From Rubrivivax sp. (GTDB lineage: Bacteria; Pseudomonadota; Gammaproteobacteria; Burkholderiales; Burkholderiaceae_C), in NCBI GenBank assembly GCA_016789955.1, contig JAEUPB010000001.1, forward strand, positions 1 to 52,343: a stretch of 52,343 bases of DNA, given 5' to 3'. The position numbers were made by a program, and so were the translations under genes. Every line of letters starts with the position of its first letter. The first letter of the stretch is position 1. A model generated the notes under the pieces. The model saw nothing but the letters and a program-made list of their open reading frames with translations, made no database searches and was not told the origin of the DNA. Shown here piece after piece: positions 1-8,086 of the stretch.

Positions 1-1586
1 GCCAGCGCGGCGAGATCGTCGGTGGCCATCGCGTCGGCCTGCGTGGCCGTGATCGCGGCCGCCTGCGCCGAGGTGAGCACCGCCACCTGCGCGGTGGTCA
101 GCGCATTGAAGTCGTCGGTGGCCAGGCTCGCGACCTGGCCGGTGGAGAGGGCGGCCACCTGGGCGTTGGTCAGCGTGACGATCTGCGCCGAGTCGAGCGC
201 ACCGAGCGCGTCGGAGGTCAGCGCCCGCGTGGCCGCGGTGGTCATCGCCGCGAGGTCATCGGTCGCGATCGCATCGGCCTGCGTCGCGGTGATCGCGGCG
301 GCCTGGGCCGACGTGAGCGCGGCGAACTGCGCGGTGGTCAGCGCGTTGAACTGGGCGGTGTCCAGCACCGCGACCGAGGCGGTGGAGAGGCCGCGGATCG
401 CCGCGGCGCTGATCGCCGCCACGTCCTCGGTGGCCATCGCGTCGACCTGAGTCGAGGTCAGCGCGGCGACCTGTGCCGAACTGAGCGCGCCGATCTGCGC
501 GCTGCCGAGCGCGGCCAGGTCGGCATCGGCCAGCGAGCCGATCTGCCGCGACGTGAGGCCGGCCACCTGCGCGGTGGTCAGCGCGCCGATCTGCGCCGAG
601 TCGAGCGCGCCCAGCGCGTCGGTGGACAGGCCCTTCAGCGCCGTGACGTTGATCGCGGCGAGGTCGTCGGTGGCCAGCGCCGCCGCCTGCGTGGCGGTGA
701 TCGCGGCCACCTGGGCCGAGGTCAGCACGGCGAACTGCGCCGTGGTCAGCGCGTTGAGGTCGTCGGTGGCGAGGGTGGCGAGCTGGGCGGTCGCCAGCGC
801 CGCGACCTGCGTGTTCGTGAGGCTGCCGATCTGTGCCGAGTCGAGCGCGGCGAGCGCGTCGGACGTGAGCGCGCGCACGGCGGCCGTGGACAGGGCGCGC
901 AGATCGTCGCTGGCGATGACGTCGGTCTGCGTCGCGGTCAGCGCGGCGGCCTGGCCCGAGGTGAGGGCACCGATCTGCGCGGTGGTCAGCGCATCGAACT
1001 GGGCGGTGTCCAGCGCGGCAACGGCGGCCGTGGACAGCCCCCGCAGAGCCGTGGCTGCGATGGCGGCCACGTCGTCGGTGGCCAGCGTGTCGATCTGAGC
1101 GGTGGTCAGCGAGGCCACCTGGGCGGAGGTCAGCGAGCCGATCTGCGCGCTGTTGAAGGCCGACAGGTCGCTGCCGTCCAGCGCCTGCAGCTGCGCGGTG
1201 GTGAACGCGGACACCTGCGTGTTCGTCAGCGCGCCGAGCTGGGCCGTGTCGAGCGCCCCGAGCGCATCGGTGGACAGGCCGCGCAAGGAGCCGGTGGAGA
1301 TGGCGGCGAGGTCGTCGGTGGCCAGCGTGTCGGCCAACGTCGACGCGATCGCCCCGACCTGCGACGACGTCAACGCCCCGAACTGCGCGGTGCCCAGCGA
1401 GTTGAACTGTGCCGAGGTGAACACCCCGATGCCGGCCCTCGAGATGAACGGGGCCTGGGCGGCCGTGAGCGCCCCCATCTGCGCCGACGAGAACGCCGCC
1501 CAGTCCTCGGTCGTGAGTGCCACGAGCGCTGCGGACGTGAGCGAGGCGATCTGCTCGGTGCTGAGCGAGGTGATGATGGTGGCCAT
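1..1586 (-). CDS. Giant octapeptide-repeat protein, N-terminal part (partial, runs off left edge)
   Basis: An open frame starts at the ATG at 1584-1586 on the minus strand and runs without a stop to base 1 (528 codons), so the C-terminus lies outside the window. After about 90 irregular residues the protein is made only of 8-residue units of the form [TSAD]-[TS]-x-[QD]-[IVAFL]-x-[AS]-[LI], such as TTAQVAVL, TSAQAAAI and ATDDLAAI. The units stay in perfect register and follow a 27-unit super-period (see repeat feature). Composition is rich in Ala, Thr, Leu and Gln, with no Cys in the part read. No N-terminal signal peptide is visible, so if it is exported a type I or C-terminal signal would be expected beyond the edge. 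Similar Ala/Thr/Gln repeat proteins in Burkholderiales are annotated as adhesin- or hemagglutinin-like, but I cannot assign a function. It is divergent from the ABC operon at 1773. Confidence 0.8.
   Translation of the reverse strand, partial: MATIITSLSTEQIASLTSAALVALTTEDWAAFSSAQMGALTAAQAPFISRAGIGVFTSAQFNSLGTAQFGALTSSQVGAIASTLADTLATDDLAAISTGSLRGLSTDALGALDTAQLGALTNTQVSAFTTAQLQALDGSDLSAFNSAQIGSLTSAQVASLTTAQIDTLATDDVAAIAATALRGLSTAAVAALDTAQFDALTTAQIGALTSGQAAALTATQTDVIASDDLRALSTAAVRALTSDALAALDSAQIGSLTNTQVAALATAQLATLATDDLNALTTAQFAVLTSAQVAAITATQAAALATDDLAAINVTALKGLSTDALGALDSAQIGALTTAQVAGLTSRQIGSLADADLAALGSAQIGALSSAQVAALTSTQVDAMATEDVAAISAAAIRGLSTASVAVLDTAQFNALTTAQFAALTSAQAAAITATQADAIATDDLAAMTTAATRALTSDALGALDSAQIVTLTNAQVAALSTGQVASLATDDFNALTTAQVAVLTSAQAAAITATQADAMATDDLAAL
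15..1310 (-). repeat. Two 648-bp super-repeats made of 24-bp octad units
   Basis: The coding sequence is a hierarchical tandem repeat. The basic unit is 24 bp (8 residues). Marker octads containing Asp-Asp (ATDDLAAI type) recur at intervals of 10, 7, 6 and 4 units, and that series then repeats. The DNA word for the marker occurs at 1311, again at 663 and in near-identical form at 15, which is exactly 648 bp (27 units, 216 residues) each time. Two whole periods therefore span 15-1310 and a further one begins at 1311. The copies differ by scattered substitutions with no indels in the parts compared. Confidence 0.85.
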
Positions 1587-1772
1587 GGGGAAGGTCCTTG
1601 TGACTCGTCGGGGCGTCGGTGTCGTTGCTGGGAATAGTTCACGGCCGGCCATGACGCACGGCGCGCGGCTACTCCCACTCCGTCGGGGTATCGGCACGGC
1701 CGGAGCCTGCCTTGAGTCGCCGAAGCCTCGAACTGGGCGGCCTTCGAGGGTCAACTGCTATCGTCGACCGCC
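1587..1772. other. Divergent intergenic region between repeat protein and ABC importer
   Basis: This 186-bp gap separates two divergent starts and must carry both promoters. I see no convincing sigma-70 boxes, inverted repeats or strong Shine-Dalgarno sequence before 1773. Confidence 0.4.
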
Positions 1773-2816
1773 ATGAAGACCTTGCCCGCCGCCGCCCTGG
1801 CCCTGCTGGCCGTGCTCTCCGTCACGGCCGCCGCACCGGCCGCCGCCCAGGCCCGCACGCTGGTCGTCAGCACCTACGGCCTGAACGGCGACCTGCTGAA
1901 GAAGCACGTCTACGACCCCTTCAAGGCGCGCTGCGGCTGCGAGCTGGTCATCGAGACCGGCAACGTCGCCGAGCGCATGGCCAAGCTCGAGGCGCGGCGC
2001 GCCAACCCGACCGTCGACCTGATCCAGATGCCCGACTTCACCGCGCTCGAGGCCTCGGGCAAGGGCCTGCTGGAGAAGCTCGACTACGCGAAGCTGAGGA
2101 ACGCCGCCGACATCTACGACTTCGGCCGCGACCCGATCCGCACAGGCGAAGCGGTCGCTTACACCGTGTATTCCGTTGGCCTGGTGGTGCGCAGCGACAA
2201 GCCCACCGTCACCATTGCGAGCTGGAAGGACCTCTGGCGGCCCGACCTCAAGGGTCACCTGATGCTGGCCAACATCACCGGCAACCAGGGCCTGGCCACG
2301 CTCTACATGGCCGACCGGGCCTGGGGCGGGATGGCCACCGACCTCTCCACCGGCATCGGCAAGATCGCCGAGATCAAGGGCAACGCGGTCACCTTCTACA
2401 CGCAGACGGCGCAGATGACGGCGCTGTTCGCGCAAGATGAAGCCTGGGTGGCGCCGGTGGGCCGCTTCGCGTGGCTGAACCTGCAGAAGACCGGCAAGCC
2501 GCTGAAGTGGGTGGTGCCCAAGGAGGGGCAGCTCGGCATGCTCAACGTGCTGGCCGTCCCCAAGGGCAGCCGCAACGCCGACCTGGCGCACCAGCTGATC
2601 GACTTCTGGCTCAGCCGCGACGTGCAGACGGCGCTGGCCAACGATCTCGTCGATTCGCCGATCCACCGCGGTGCCAAGCCCAAGCCCGAGGCCGCGGCGG
2701 CGCTCACCGTCGGCCGCGAGCAGATCGACTCGATGGTGTTCATGAAGCCGGACATGGTGGTGCGCGAGCGCGCCGGCTGGATCACCCAGTGGAACCGGAT
2801 GATCGCGGCCCGCTGA
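1773..2816 (+). CDS. ABC transporter periplasmic substrate-binding protein (PotD-like)
   Basis: This 347-residue protein has a clear Sec signal peptide (MKTLPAAALALLAVL followed by an Ala-rich c-region ending near AAAQA, about residue 26) and then the start LVVSTYGLNGDLLKKHV typical of family 1/6 extracellular solute-binding proteins. It would bind the ligand in the periplasm and deliver it to the two permeases encoded 15 bp downstream. The closest recognisable families are spermidine/putrescine and iron(III) binding proteins; the sequence alone does not fix the ligand. It is first gene of a four-gene operon in the order binding protein, permease, permease, ATPase. Confidence 0.88.
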   Translation: MKTLPAAALALLAVLSVTAAAPAAAQARTLVVSTYGLNGDLLKKHVYDPFKARCGCELVIETGNVAERMAKLEARRANPTVDLIQMPDFTALEASGKGLLEKLDYAKLRNAADIYDFGRDPIRTGEAVAYTVYSVGLVVRSDKPTVTIASWKDLWRPDLKGHLMLANITGNQGLATLYMADRAWGGMATDLSTGIGKIAEIKGNAVTFYTQTAQMTALFAQDEAWVAPVGRFAWLNLQKTGKPLKWVVPKEGQLGMLNVLAVPKGSRNADLAHQLIDFWLSRDVQTALANDLVDSPIHRGAKPKPEAAAALTVGREQIDSMVFMKPDMVVRERAGWITQWNRMIAAR

Positions 2817-2831
2817 CGACCCTGCGCGCCG

Positions 2832-3638
2832 ATGACCCCGCGCGTCGCCGCCTGGCTGCTGGCCCCGGCGCTGCTGTTCATCGGCTTGTTCTTCGTGGCG
2901 CCGGTGGCGGCGCTGCTGTCGGGCGCCTTCCGGGTCGACGGATCGGTCGGCCTCGCCCACCTCGCCGCCTTCTTCGACGAACCGCTGCACCGCGACGTGA
3001 CCTGGCGCACGCTGCGCATCGCCGGCCTCGCGACGATCGTGGCCGCGCTGCTGTGCTACCCGGCGGCGCTGGCGATGGTGCGCGTGCGGCCGCCGTGGCG
3101 CGGGCTGCTGACCGGGCTCGTGATCCTGCCGCTGATGGTGTCTCCGATCGCCCGCACCTACGCCTGGATCGTGCTGCTGGGGCGCAGCGGCGCGGTCAAT
3201 GCGGTGCTGAAGTCGCTGGGCCTGGCCGAGGAGCCGATGCAGCTGCTGTTCACCGAGTTCGCGGTGTTCGTCGGGCTGCTGCAGCTGATGCTGCCGCTGA
3301 TGCTGGTGTCGCTGGTGTCGTCGCTGGAGAACCTGCCGGCCGACGTGCTGGCCGCCGCCGCCACGCTGGGCGCCAACCGCTGGCAGCGCTTCACGCAGGT
3401 GGTGCTGCCGCTGACGCAGGAAGGGCTGATCGTCGGCGGCACGCTGGTCTTCACCGGCTGCGTCACCGCCTACATCACGCCGGCGCTGCTGGGCGGGCCG
3501 CAGGTACTGATGCTGGAGACGCTGCTGTACCAGAAGGTGAACCAACTCTCCGATCCGGTGAGTGCCAGCGTCATCGCCGTGCTGCTGCTGGCGATCACGG
3601 TGGTGGTGAACCAGTTGCTCAAGCGGGTGGCGCGATGA
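2832..3638 (+). CDS. ABC transporter permease (PotB-like)
   Basis: A 268-residue inner-membrane permease of the binding-protein-dependent type with about six transmembrane helices; the first is near residues 8-30. The EAA-type cytoplasmic loop that contacts the ATPase is seen as AAATLGANRWQRFTQVVLP (around residues 176-194). The start ATG is 15 bp after the binding-protein stop. The stop codon overlaps the next start (ATGA at 3635-3638), implying translational coupling with the second permease. Confidence 0.9.
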   Translation: MTPRVAAWLLAPALLFIGLFFVAPVAALLSGAFRVDGSVGLAHLAAFFDEPLHRDVTWRTLRIAGLATIVAALLCYPAALAMVRVRPPWRGLLTGLVILPLMVSPIARTYAWIVLLGRSGAVNAVLKSLGLAEEPMQLLFTEFAVFVGLLQLMLPLMLVSLVSSLENLPADVLAAAATLGANRWQRFTQVVLPLTQEGLIVGGTLVFTGCVTAYITPALLGGPQVLMLETLLYQKVNQLSDPVSASVIAVLLLAITVVVNQLLKRVAR

Positions 3639-4417
3639 ACGAGCGATCGTGGCTCACGCGCGGCGCGCTGGCGCTGGTGCTGCTGTTCCTGCTCGGGCCG
3701 TTCGTCGTGATCTTCGTGGCCGGCTTCAGCGGCGACGAGACGCTGCGATTCCCGCCGCAGACCTGGTCGTGGCGATGGATCGCCCATGTGTTCACCGTCG
3801 AGAGCTTCCAGCGCAGCCTGGTCACGAGCCTCGTCGTCGCCTTCGGCAGCACGCTGGCGGCGCTGGCGCTGGGCGTGCCGGTGGCCTACGCGCTGGCGCG
3901 TTCGACGCTGCGCGGCGCGGAGGCCGTGCGGCTGGCGCTGACACTGCCGCTGGTGGTGCCGGGCATCATCGTCGGCCTGGCACTGTTGAACCACGGCGTG
4001 CTGGCGCTGCAGTGGCCGGTGACGCCGGCGCTGCTGGTGGGCCACACGACGCTGCTCGTGCCGTACGCGGTGCGCGTGGTGTCGGGGAGCCTGGCGAACC
4101 TGCGCGCCGACATCGACGACGCCGCGGTCACGCTCGGCGCCACGCGGCTGCAGGCGTTCCGGCTCGTGGTGCTGCCCAACATCCGCGGCGGCGTCGCGGC
4201 GGCCTTCGTGCTGTCGTTCATCACGTCGTTCAACCAGGTGCCGGTGTCGCTGTTCCTCACCGGTCCGGGCGTCAGCACGCTGCCGATCGAGATGATGGCC
4301 TACATGGAAACGAGCTACGACCCGTCGATCGCCGCGCTGTCGACGCTGCTGGTGCTGTTCACGCTGACGCTGGTGGCCCTTACCGAGCGCCTGCTGGGCA
4401 TCAGCAAGTACATCTGA
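3635..4417 (+). CDS. ABC transporter permease (PotC-like)
   Basis: A 260-residue second permease, chosen to start at the ATG at 3635 which overlaps the previous stop; the same frame is open far upstream but that part is shadow sequence. A first membrane helix lies at about residues 8-30, and the EAA loop reads AAVTLGATRLQAFRLVVLP. PotC-like permeases pair with PotB-like ones to form the heterodimeric channel. It ends 10 bp before the ATPase. Confidence 0.9.
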   Translation: MNERSWLTRGALALVLLFLLGPFVVIFVAGFSGDETLRFPPQTWSWRWIAHVFTVESFQRSLVTSLVVAFGSTLAALALGVPVAYALARSTLRGAEAVRLALTLPLVVPGIIVGLALLNHGVLALQWPVTPALLVGHTTLLVPYAVRVVSGSLANLRADIDDAAVTLGATRLQAFRLVVLPNIRGGVAAAFVLSFITSFNQVPVSLFLTGPGVSTLPIEMMAYMETSYDPSIAALSTLLVLFTLTLVALTERLLGISKYI

Positions 4418-4427
4418 CTCATCGACG

Positions 4428-5465
4428 ATGAAGAGCGACTACCTCGCGCTGCACGACCTGCACATCGCCTACCGCGGCGCAGCCGCCGCCGCCGTGCACG
4501 GGCTGAACCTCACGGTGCCGCAGGGGCAGCTGATCAGCCTGCTCGGGCCTTCGGGCTGCGGCAAGACGACCACGATGCGCGCCGTGGCCGGGCTGCTGGC
4601 GCCGCAGCGCGGGCGCATCGAGCTGGCGGGCGAGGACATCACCCGCGTGCCGGCCCACCGGCGCGACATCGGGCTCGTGTTCCAGTCGTACGCGCTGTTC
4701 CCGCACCTGTCGGCGCACGACAACGTGGCCTTCGGGCTGCGGCTGCGCAAGCGGCCGCCGGCCGAGGTGGCCGAGCGCACGCAGGCGGCGCTGGCGTCGG
4801 TGGGGCTGGCGGAGTTCGCGCAGCGGCTGCCGGCGCAGCTCTCCGGCGGGCAGCAGCAGCGCGTGGCGCTCGCGCGTGCGATCGTGATCCGGCCGCGCCT
4901 GTTGCTGCTGGACGAGCCGCTCTCGAACCTCGACGCCCGGCTGCGCGTGGAGATGCGCGCCGAGCTGCGCCGGCTGCAGCGCGAGCTGGGCATCACGATG
5001 CTGTACGTCACGCACGACCAGGACGAGGCGCTGGCGATGAGCGACCGCGTGGTGATCCTGCGCGAAGGGCGCATCGAGCAGGACGGCCCGCCCGAACAGC
5101 TCTACGAGCGCCCCGCGACGGCCTTCGTCGCCACCTTCATGGGCTTCGACAACCTGTATGCGGTGAACGACGGCGCGCTGGTCGGCACCGACGGCCGCTC
5201 GCGCTGGCCCTGGCCCGGCGCCGCCGCCAACGGGCACCTCGCATGGCGCGCCGAGCACGTGGCCGCCGACGCCGACGCGCCGTTGCGCGGCCCGGTGCGC
5301 TCGCGCAGCTACCGCGGCGACCGCCTCGAACTGCTGGTGCAGACGCCGCTCGGGCCCTTCAAGGCCGTTGCCGGGCTGCAGGCGGCGTGGCGCGAAGGCG
5401 ACATCGTCGGCGTGCGCCCGGACCCGGCGCGCGCCGTGGCCATCGCAGCGGTTGCAACACCTTGA
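4428..5465 (+). CDS. ABC transporter ATP-binding protein (PotA-like)
   Basis: The 345-residue ATPase of this importer. It shows a Walker A motif GPSGCGKTT (residues 40-48), a Q-loop in FQSYALFPHL, the ABC signature LSGGQQQR (from residue 138), Walker B LLLLDEPLSNLD, the H-loop in VTHDQDEA, and a C-terminal TOBE-type region (about 240-345) usual for polyamine, iron and sugar importers. It closes the 1773-5465 operon. The substrate is inferred only by family, most likely a small cationic or carboxylate solute. Confidence 0.92.
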   Translation: MKSDYLALHDLHIAYRGAAAAAVHGLNLTVPQGQLISLLGPSGCGKTTTMRAVAGLLAPQRGRIELAGEDITRVPAHRRDIGLVFQSYALFPHLSAHDNVAFGLRLRKRPPAEVAERTQAALASVGLAEFAQRLPAQLSGGQQQRVALARAIVIRPRLLLLDEPLSNLDARLRVEMRAELRRLQRELGITMLYVTHDQDEALAMSDRVVILREGRIEQDGPPEQLYERPATAFVATFMGFDNLYAVNDGALVGTDGRSRWPWPGAAANGHLAWRAEHVAADADAPLRGPVRSRSYRGDRLELLVQTPLGPFKAVAGLQAAWREGDIVGVRPDPARAVAIAAVATP

Positions 5466-5548
5466 TGCACTCCGCATCCACCCGTGGGGTGGCCAGGCAT
5501 GCTGCTCCGACGCCAGAATCCCCTTCGGGAAGTCGGGGAGGGCAAGAC

Positions 5549-6139
5549 ATGCTGAATCGATGGATGCGCCGGCTCGCGGCACTCTGGATGGCCGCTGCAC
5601 TGGCAGGCGCCGCGCAGGCCGCGCCTGCGTCGTATCCGAACCCGGGTACCGAGGCGCCGCCCACGGCCTTCTCCGCCGGCATCGACGGCGTGCTGGTCGG
5701 CTACTACACCGGCGAGGCGGGCGGCTTCACCAATCTCGCCGGCGCGCTGATCAACGGCTCGGTGGGCGCGATCGGCCTCAGCAACAAGACCTCGGCCTAC
5801 GGTGACCGCTTCGTCTTCGGCAACGTCAATGCCGGTGATGCCCTGGTGTTCTTCATCGACGTGCTGGACACCGGAGATCGTTTCTACAGCGACGAGGCGA
5901 TGAACGCCGACGGCGTGAACCACACCTACTCGGCGGTCTATGCCGGCGATGCCCTGGTGCCTTCCGGCGTCAACCTCGCCTTCGAGGACCTCTTCGGCGG
6001 CGGTGACCTCAACTACCGCGACCACAGCTGGCTGATCCGCATCGAGGCGGCCGTGGTGCCGCTGACACCGACCGCGGCGCTGCTGGCGCTGGGCCTGCTG
6101 CTGATGCCGGTGTCGGTGCGCGCCCGCAAGTCCCACTGA
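5549..6139 (+). CDS. Exported DUF4114-like protein with C-terminal membrane anchor
   Basis: A 196-residue protein of unknown function. The start at 5549 is preferred over upstream in-frame starts because a Shine-Dalgarno-like GGGGAGGG lies a few bases before it and it opens with a signal peptide (LAALWMAAALAGAAQA, cleavage near residue 25). The body is small and acidic, and the FEDLFGGGDLNYRDH segment resembles the calcium-binding-like end of DUF4114 proteins. The C-terminus is a hydrophobic helix followed by Arg/Lys (about residues 170-196), laid out like a PEP-CTERM exosortase signal but with VPLTP instead of VPEP. A strong hairpin follows at 6164. It is probably surface-exposed or anchored. 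Confidence 0.7.
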   Translation: MLNRWMRRLAALWMAAALAGAAQAAPASYPNPGTEAPPTAFSAGIDGVLVGYYTGEAGGFTNLAGALINGSVGAIGLSNKTSAYGDRFVFGNVNAGDALVFFIDVLDTGDRFYSDEAMNADGVNHTYSAVYAGDALVPSGVNLAFEDLFGGGDLNYRDHSWLIRIEAAVVPLTPTAALLALGLLLMPVSVRARKSH

Positions 6140-6163
6140 TATCCTCAGCTCGACAGCTGCTGC

Positions 6164-6191
6164 CTGCGGCCCCGCTCCGGGGCCGCAGTCG
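6164..6191 (+). terminator. Intrinsic-type terminator after the DUF4114-like gene
   Basis: A perfect 10-bp GC stem (CTGCGGCCCC at 6164-6173 with GGGGCCGCAG at 6179-6188) and a 5-nt loop, followed by TCGTTTG. It lies 25 bp after the stop at 6139. The U-tract is poor, as often in GC-rich genomes. Confidence 0.7.
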
Positions 6192-6226
6192 TTTGCGCGC
6201 TGGCCCCTTCGGCGAGGACACGACCC

Positions 6227-7162
6227 ATGGATCTCTGGCTCGACACCGACCCTGGCTTCGACGACTGGATGGCGTGGCTGCTGATGGAGTCCGTGCCGGG
6301 CTGGCGGCTGCACGGCGTCAGCGTGGTGGCCGGCAATGCACCGCTGGAGACGACGCTCGGCAATGCCCTGCGCATCAAGTCGCTGCACGGCCTCGCGACC
6401 CCGGTGTACGCCGGCTGCGACCGGCCGCTGGCGCAGCCCCAGGTCACCGCGCAGGACGTGCTCGGCATCGACGGCATGGCGTCGACCGGGCGTCGGCTCG
6501 ACGTGCCACCGGCGGCGGTGTCGGCCGGGCATGGCGTCACCGCGCTGATCGACGCCGTGCGCGCGAACCCGGGGCGCATCACGCTGCTCGCGGTGGGCCC
6601 GCTGACCAACGTGGCCACCGCGTTCCTGCTCGCCCCGGACCTGCCGGGGCTGCTGAAGTCGCTCGTGATCATGGGCGGCTCGACCGTCGGCGGCAATGCC
6701 ACGGCGGCTGCCGAGTTCAACATCCACGCCGACCCCGAGGCGGCGGCACAGGTGTTCGGCAGCGGCACGACGGTGCGCATGTTCGGCCTGAACATCTGCA
6801 AGCAGCTGCGCGTCGGTGACGCGCACGTGCAGCGGTTGCGCGCTGCCGGCTCCGACGAGGCCGGCGTGATGGGCGACTACCTCGACGGCTACGTCGACAT
6901 CGGTCGCCGCCAGGGCCGCACGGCGCAATCGCTGTACGACCCGACGCCGGTGATCTACCTGGCTCATCCCGGCCGCTTCGAGCTGCGCATGGGCCGCGTG
7001 GACATCGAGCTGAGCGGGCGCCACACGCGCGGCATGACCGTCTGCGACCTGCGCGGGCCGGCCCTCGCGCGCGCCAACGCGATGGTCGCGATGGAGGCGA
7101 CGCGAGGCCCGGAGCTGGTCGACTGGGCCATGGAACGCCTCGCGGCGCGACTCGCCCGGTAG
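6227..7162 (+). CDS. Nucleoside hydrolase (inosine-uridine preferring family)
   Basis: A 311-residue cytoplasmic enzyme of the IUNH family, which splits the N-glycosidic bond of ribonucleosides to base and ribose. The calcium-binding signature DTDPGFDD is at residues 6-13, with the Ca ligands expected at Asp8, Asp12 and Asp13; the conserved AVGPLTNVA and MGGS segments follow. The C-terminal helix that usually begins His-Asp-x-x-A reads [12 protein letters not shown] here, so the usual catalytic His is replaced by Tyr, which may shift specificity. It could feed purine bases to the urate pathway further right, but it is not in that operon. Confidence 0.88.
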   Translation: MDLWLDTDPGFDDWMAWLLMESVPGWRLHGVSVVAGNAPLETTLGNALRIKSLHGLATPVYAGCDRPLAQPQVTAQDVLGIDGMASTGRRLDVPPAAVSAGHGVTALIDAVRANPGRITLLAVGPLTNVATAFLLAPDLPGLLKSLVIMGGSTVGGNATAAAEFNIHADPEAAAQVFGSGTTVRMFGLNICKQLRVGDAHVQRLRAAGSDEAGVMGDYLDGYVDIGRRQGRTAQSLYDPTPVIYLAHPGRFELRMGRVDIELSGRHTRGMTVCDLRGPALARANAMVAMEATRGPELVDWAMERLAARLAR

Positions 7163-7251
7163 CGCCTCGAGCCGGGCCGCGGGTGTTGCGGCCACGCCGC
7201 CGCTGAGCCGGCGACGACCTGCGACCGCAGCGCGACGCGGTACGCTCGGGC

Positions 7252-8046
7252 ATGGCCACGCGCACGCCACGGGACAGCACCAACGCGGAGATCGACGCGC
7301 TCGCGGCGCTGTGCGAGCGCCTGGGCGGATTCGATGACCGGGTGAGTCTCGGCTGGGTCGACGGCTACCTGACGGCGCTGGCCGCGGCGCCCTACGCAGT
7401 GCCGCCGGAGACCGCCGTCGAGCGCATGGCCGGCGACGCCTGGAGCCGTTGCTTCGGCGACCCCGACGACGACGCGCAGGCCCGCGCGGTGCTGGCGGCA
7501 CGGACCTCGGTGCTGGTCGACCAGCTCGACCCCGAGATGCTGCTCGACGACCCCGACGCGCTGCGCCTGGCCCCGCTGATGGACCTGTGGAGCGATGAGG
7601 ATCGCGAGCGGCTGGTGCGCGAGCAAGGGCTCGCGGCCGAGGACGCTCGCGAGCTGCAGAGTGGCCAGGCCTGGGCCGACGGCTACCTGCAGGCCTGCCG
7701 CGACTTCGAGGGCGAGTGGGTGCCGTCGCACCGCGACGACGACGCCGATGCGGTGCACGACGAAATGCTGTCGCAGGTGGCGGTGCTGGGCCTGGAGGTC
7801 TCCAGCCCCGAGCTGGCCGCGTGGATCGACGAGCATCACCACCAGGGCGTGGCGCCCACCCGCGACGACCTGATGGACGAGGCCTGCTACGCCGTGCAGG
7901 ACCTGCGCCTGTGGTGGCTGGACCATGCCCCGCTGCCGGCCACGCGCCGCGTGGCGGCGCAGCCCGGCCGCAACGACCCGTGCCCCTGCGGCAGCGGGCT
8001 CAAGTTCAAGAAGTGCCACGGGCGGGACGGCAAGGCAGGCGCGTAG
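7252..8046 (+). CDS. YecA/UPF0149 family protein with C-terminal SEC-C metal-binding motif
   Basis: A 264-residue protein. The N-terminal two-thirds matches the helical UPF0149 (YecA/YgfB) fold ([27 protein letters not shown]), and the last 30 residues carry a SEC-C zinc motif, [19 protein letters not shown], like the SecA tail. Family members are thought to bind zinc and may associate with ribosomes or SecA substrates; the role here is not established. It lies 40 bp upstream of coaBC on the same strand. Confidence 0.85.
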   Translation: MATRTPRDSTNAEIDALAALCERLGGFDDRVSLGWVDGYLTALAAAPYAVPPETAVERMAGDAWSRCFGDPDDDAQARAVLAARTSVLVDQLDPEMLLDDPDALRLAPLMDLWSDEDRERLVREQGLAAEDARELQSGQAWADGYLQACRDFEGEWVPSHRDDDADAVHDEMLSQVAVLGLEVSSPELAAWIDEHHHQGVAPTRDDLMDEACYAVQDLRLWWLDHAPLPATRRVAAQPGRNDPCPCGSGLKFKKCHGRDGKAGA

Positions 8047-8086
8047 CAGCCCTTGGGCGGGCTCCGGCGCGGTAGAGTCGCGCGCC

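Noticed and set aside
15-1310. Repeated DNA considered as a CRISPR array
   Set aside because: The 24-bp units are contiguous with no spacers, diverge from one another and are in phase with a coding frame.
22-1776. Three long plus-strand open frames across the octad repeat region
   Set aside because: They are antisense shadows of the 24-bp repeat. The minus-strand frame is open over the whole stretch and gives perfect 8-residue units.
1758-3545. 595-residue minus-strand open frame
   Set aside because: It lies opposite the PotD- and PotB-like genes and is low-complexity (Gln, Arg, His, Gly); GC-rich shadow.
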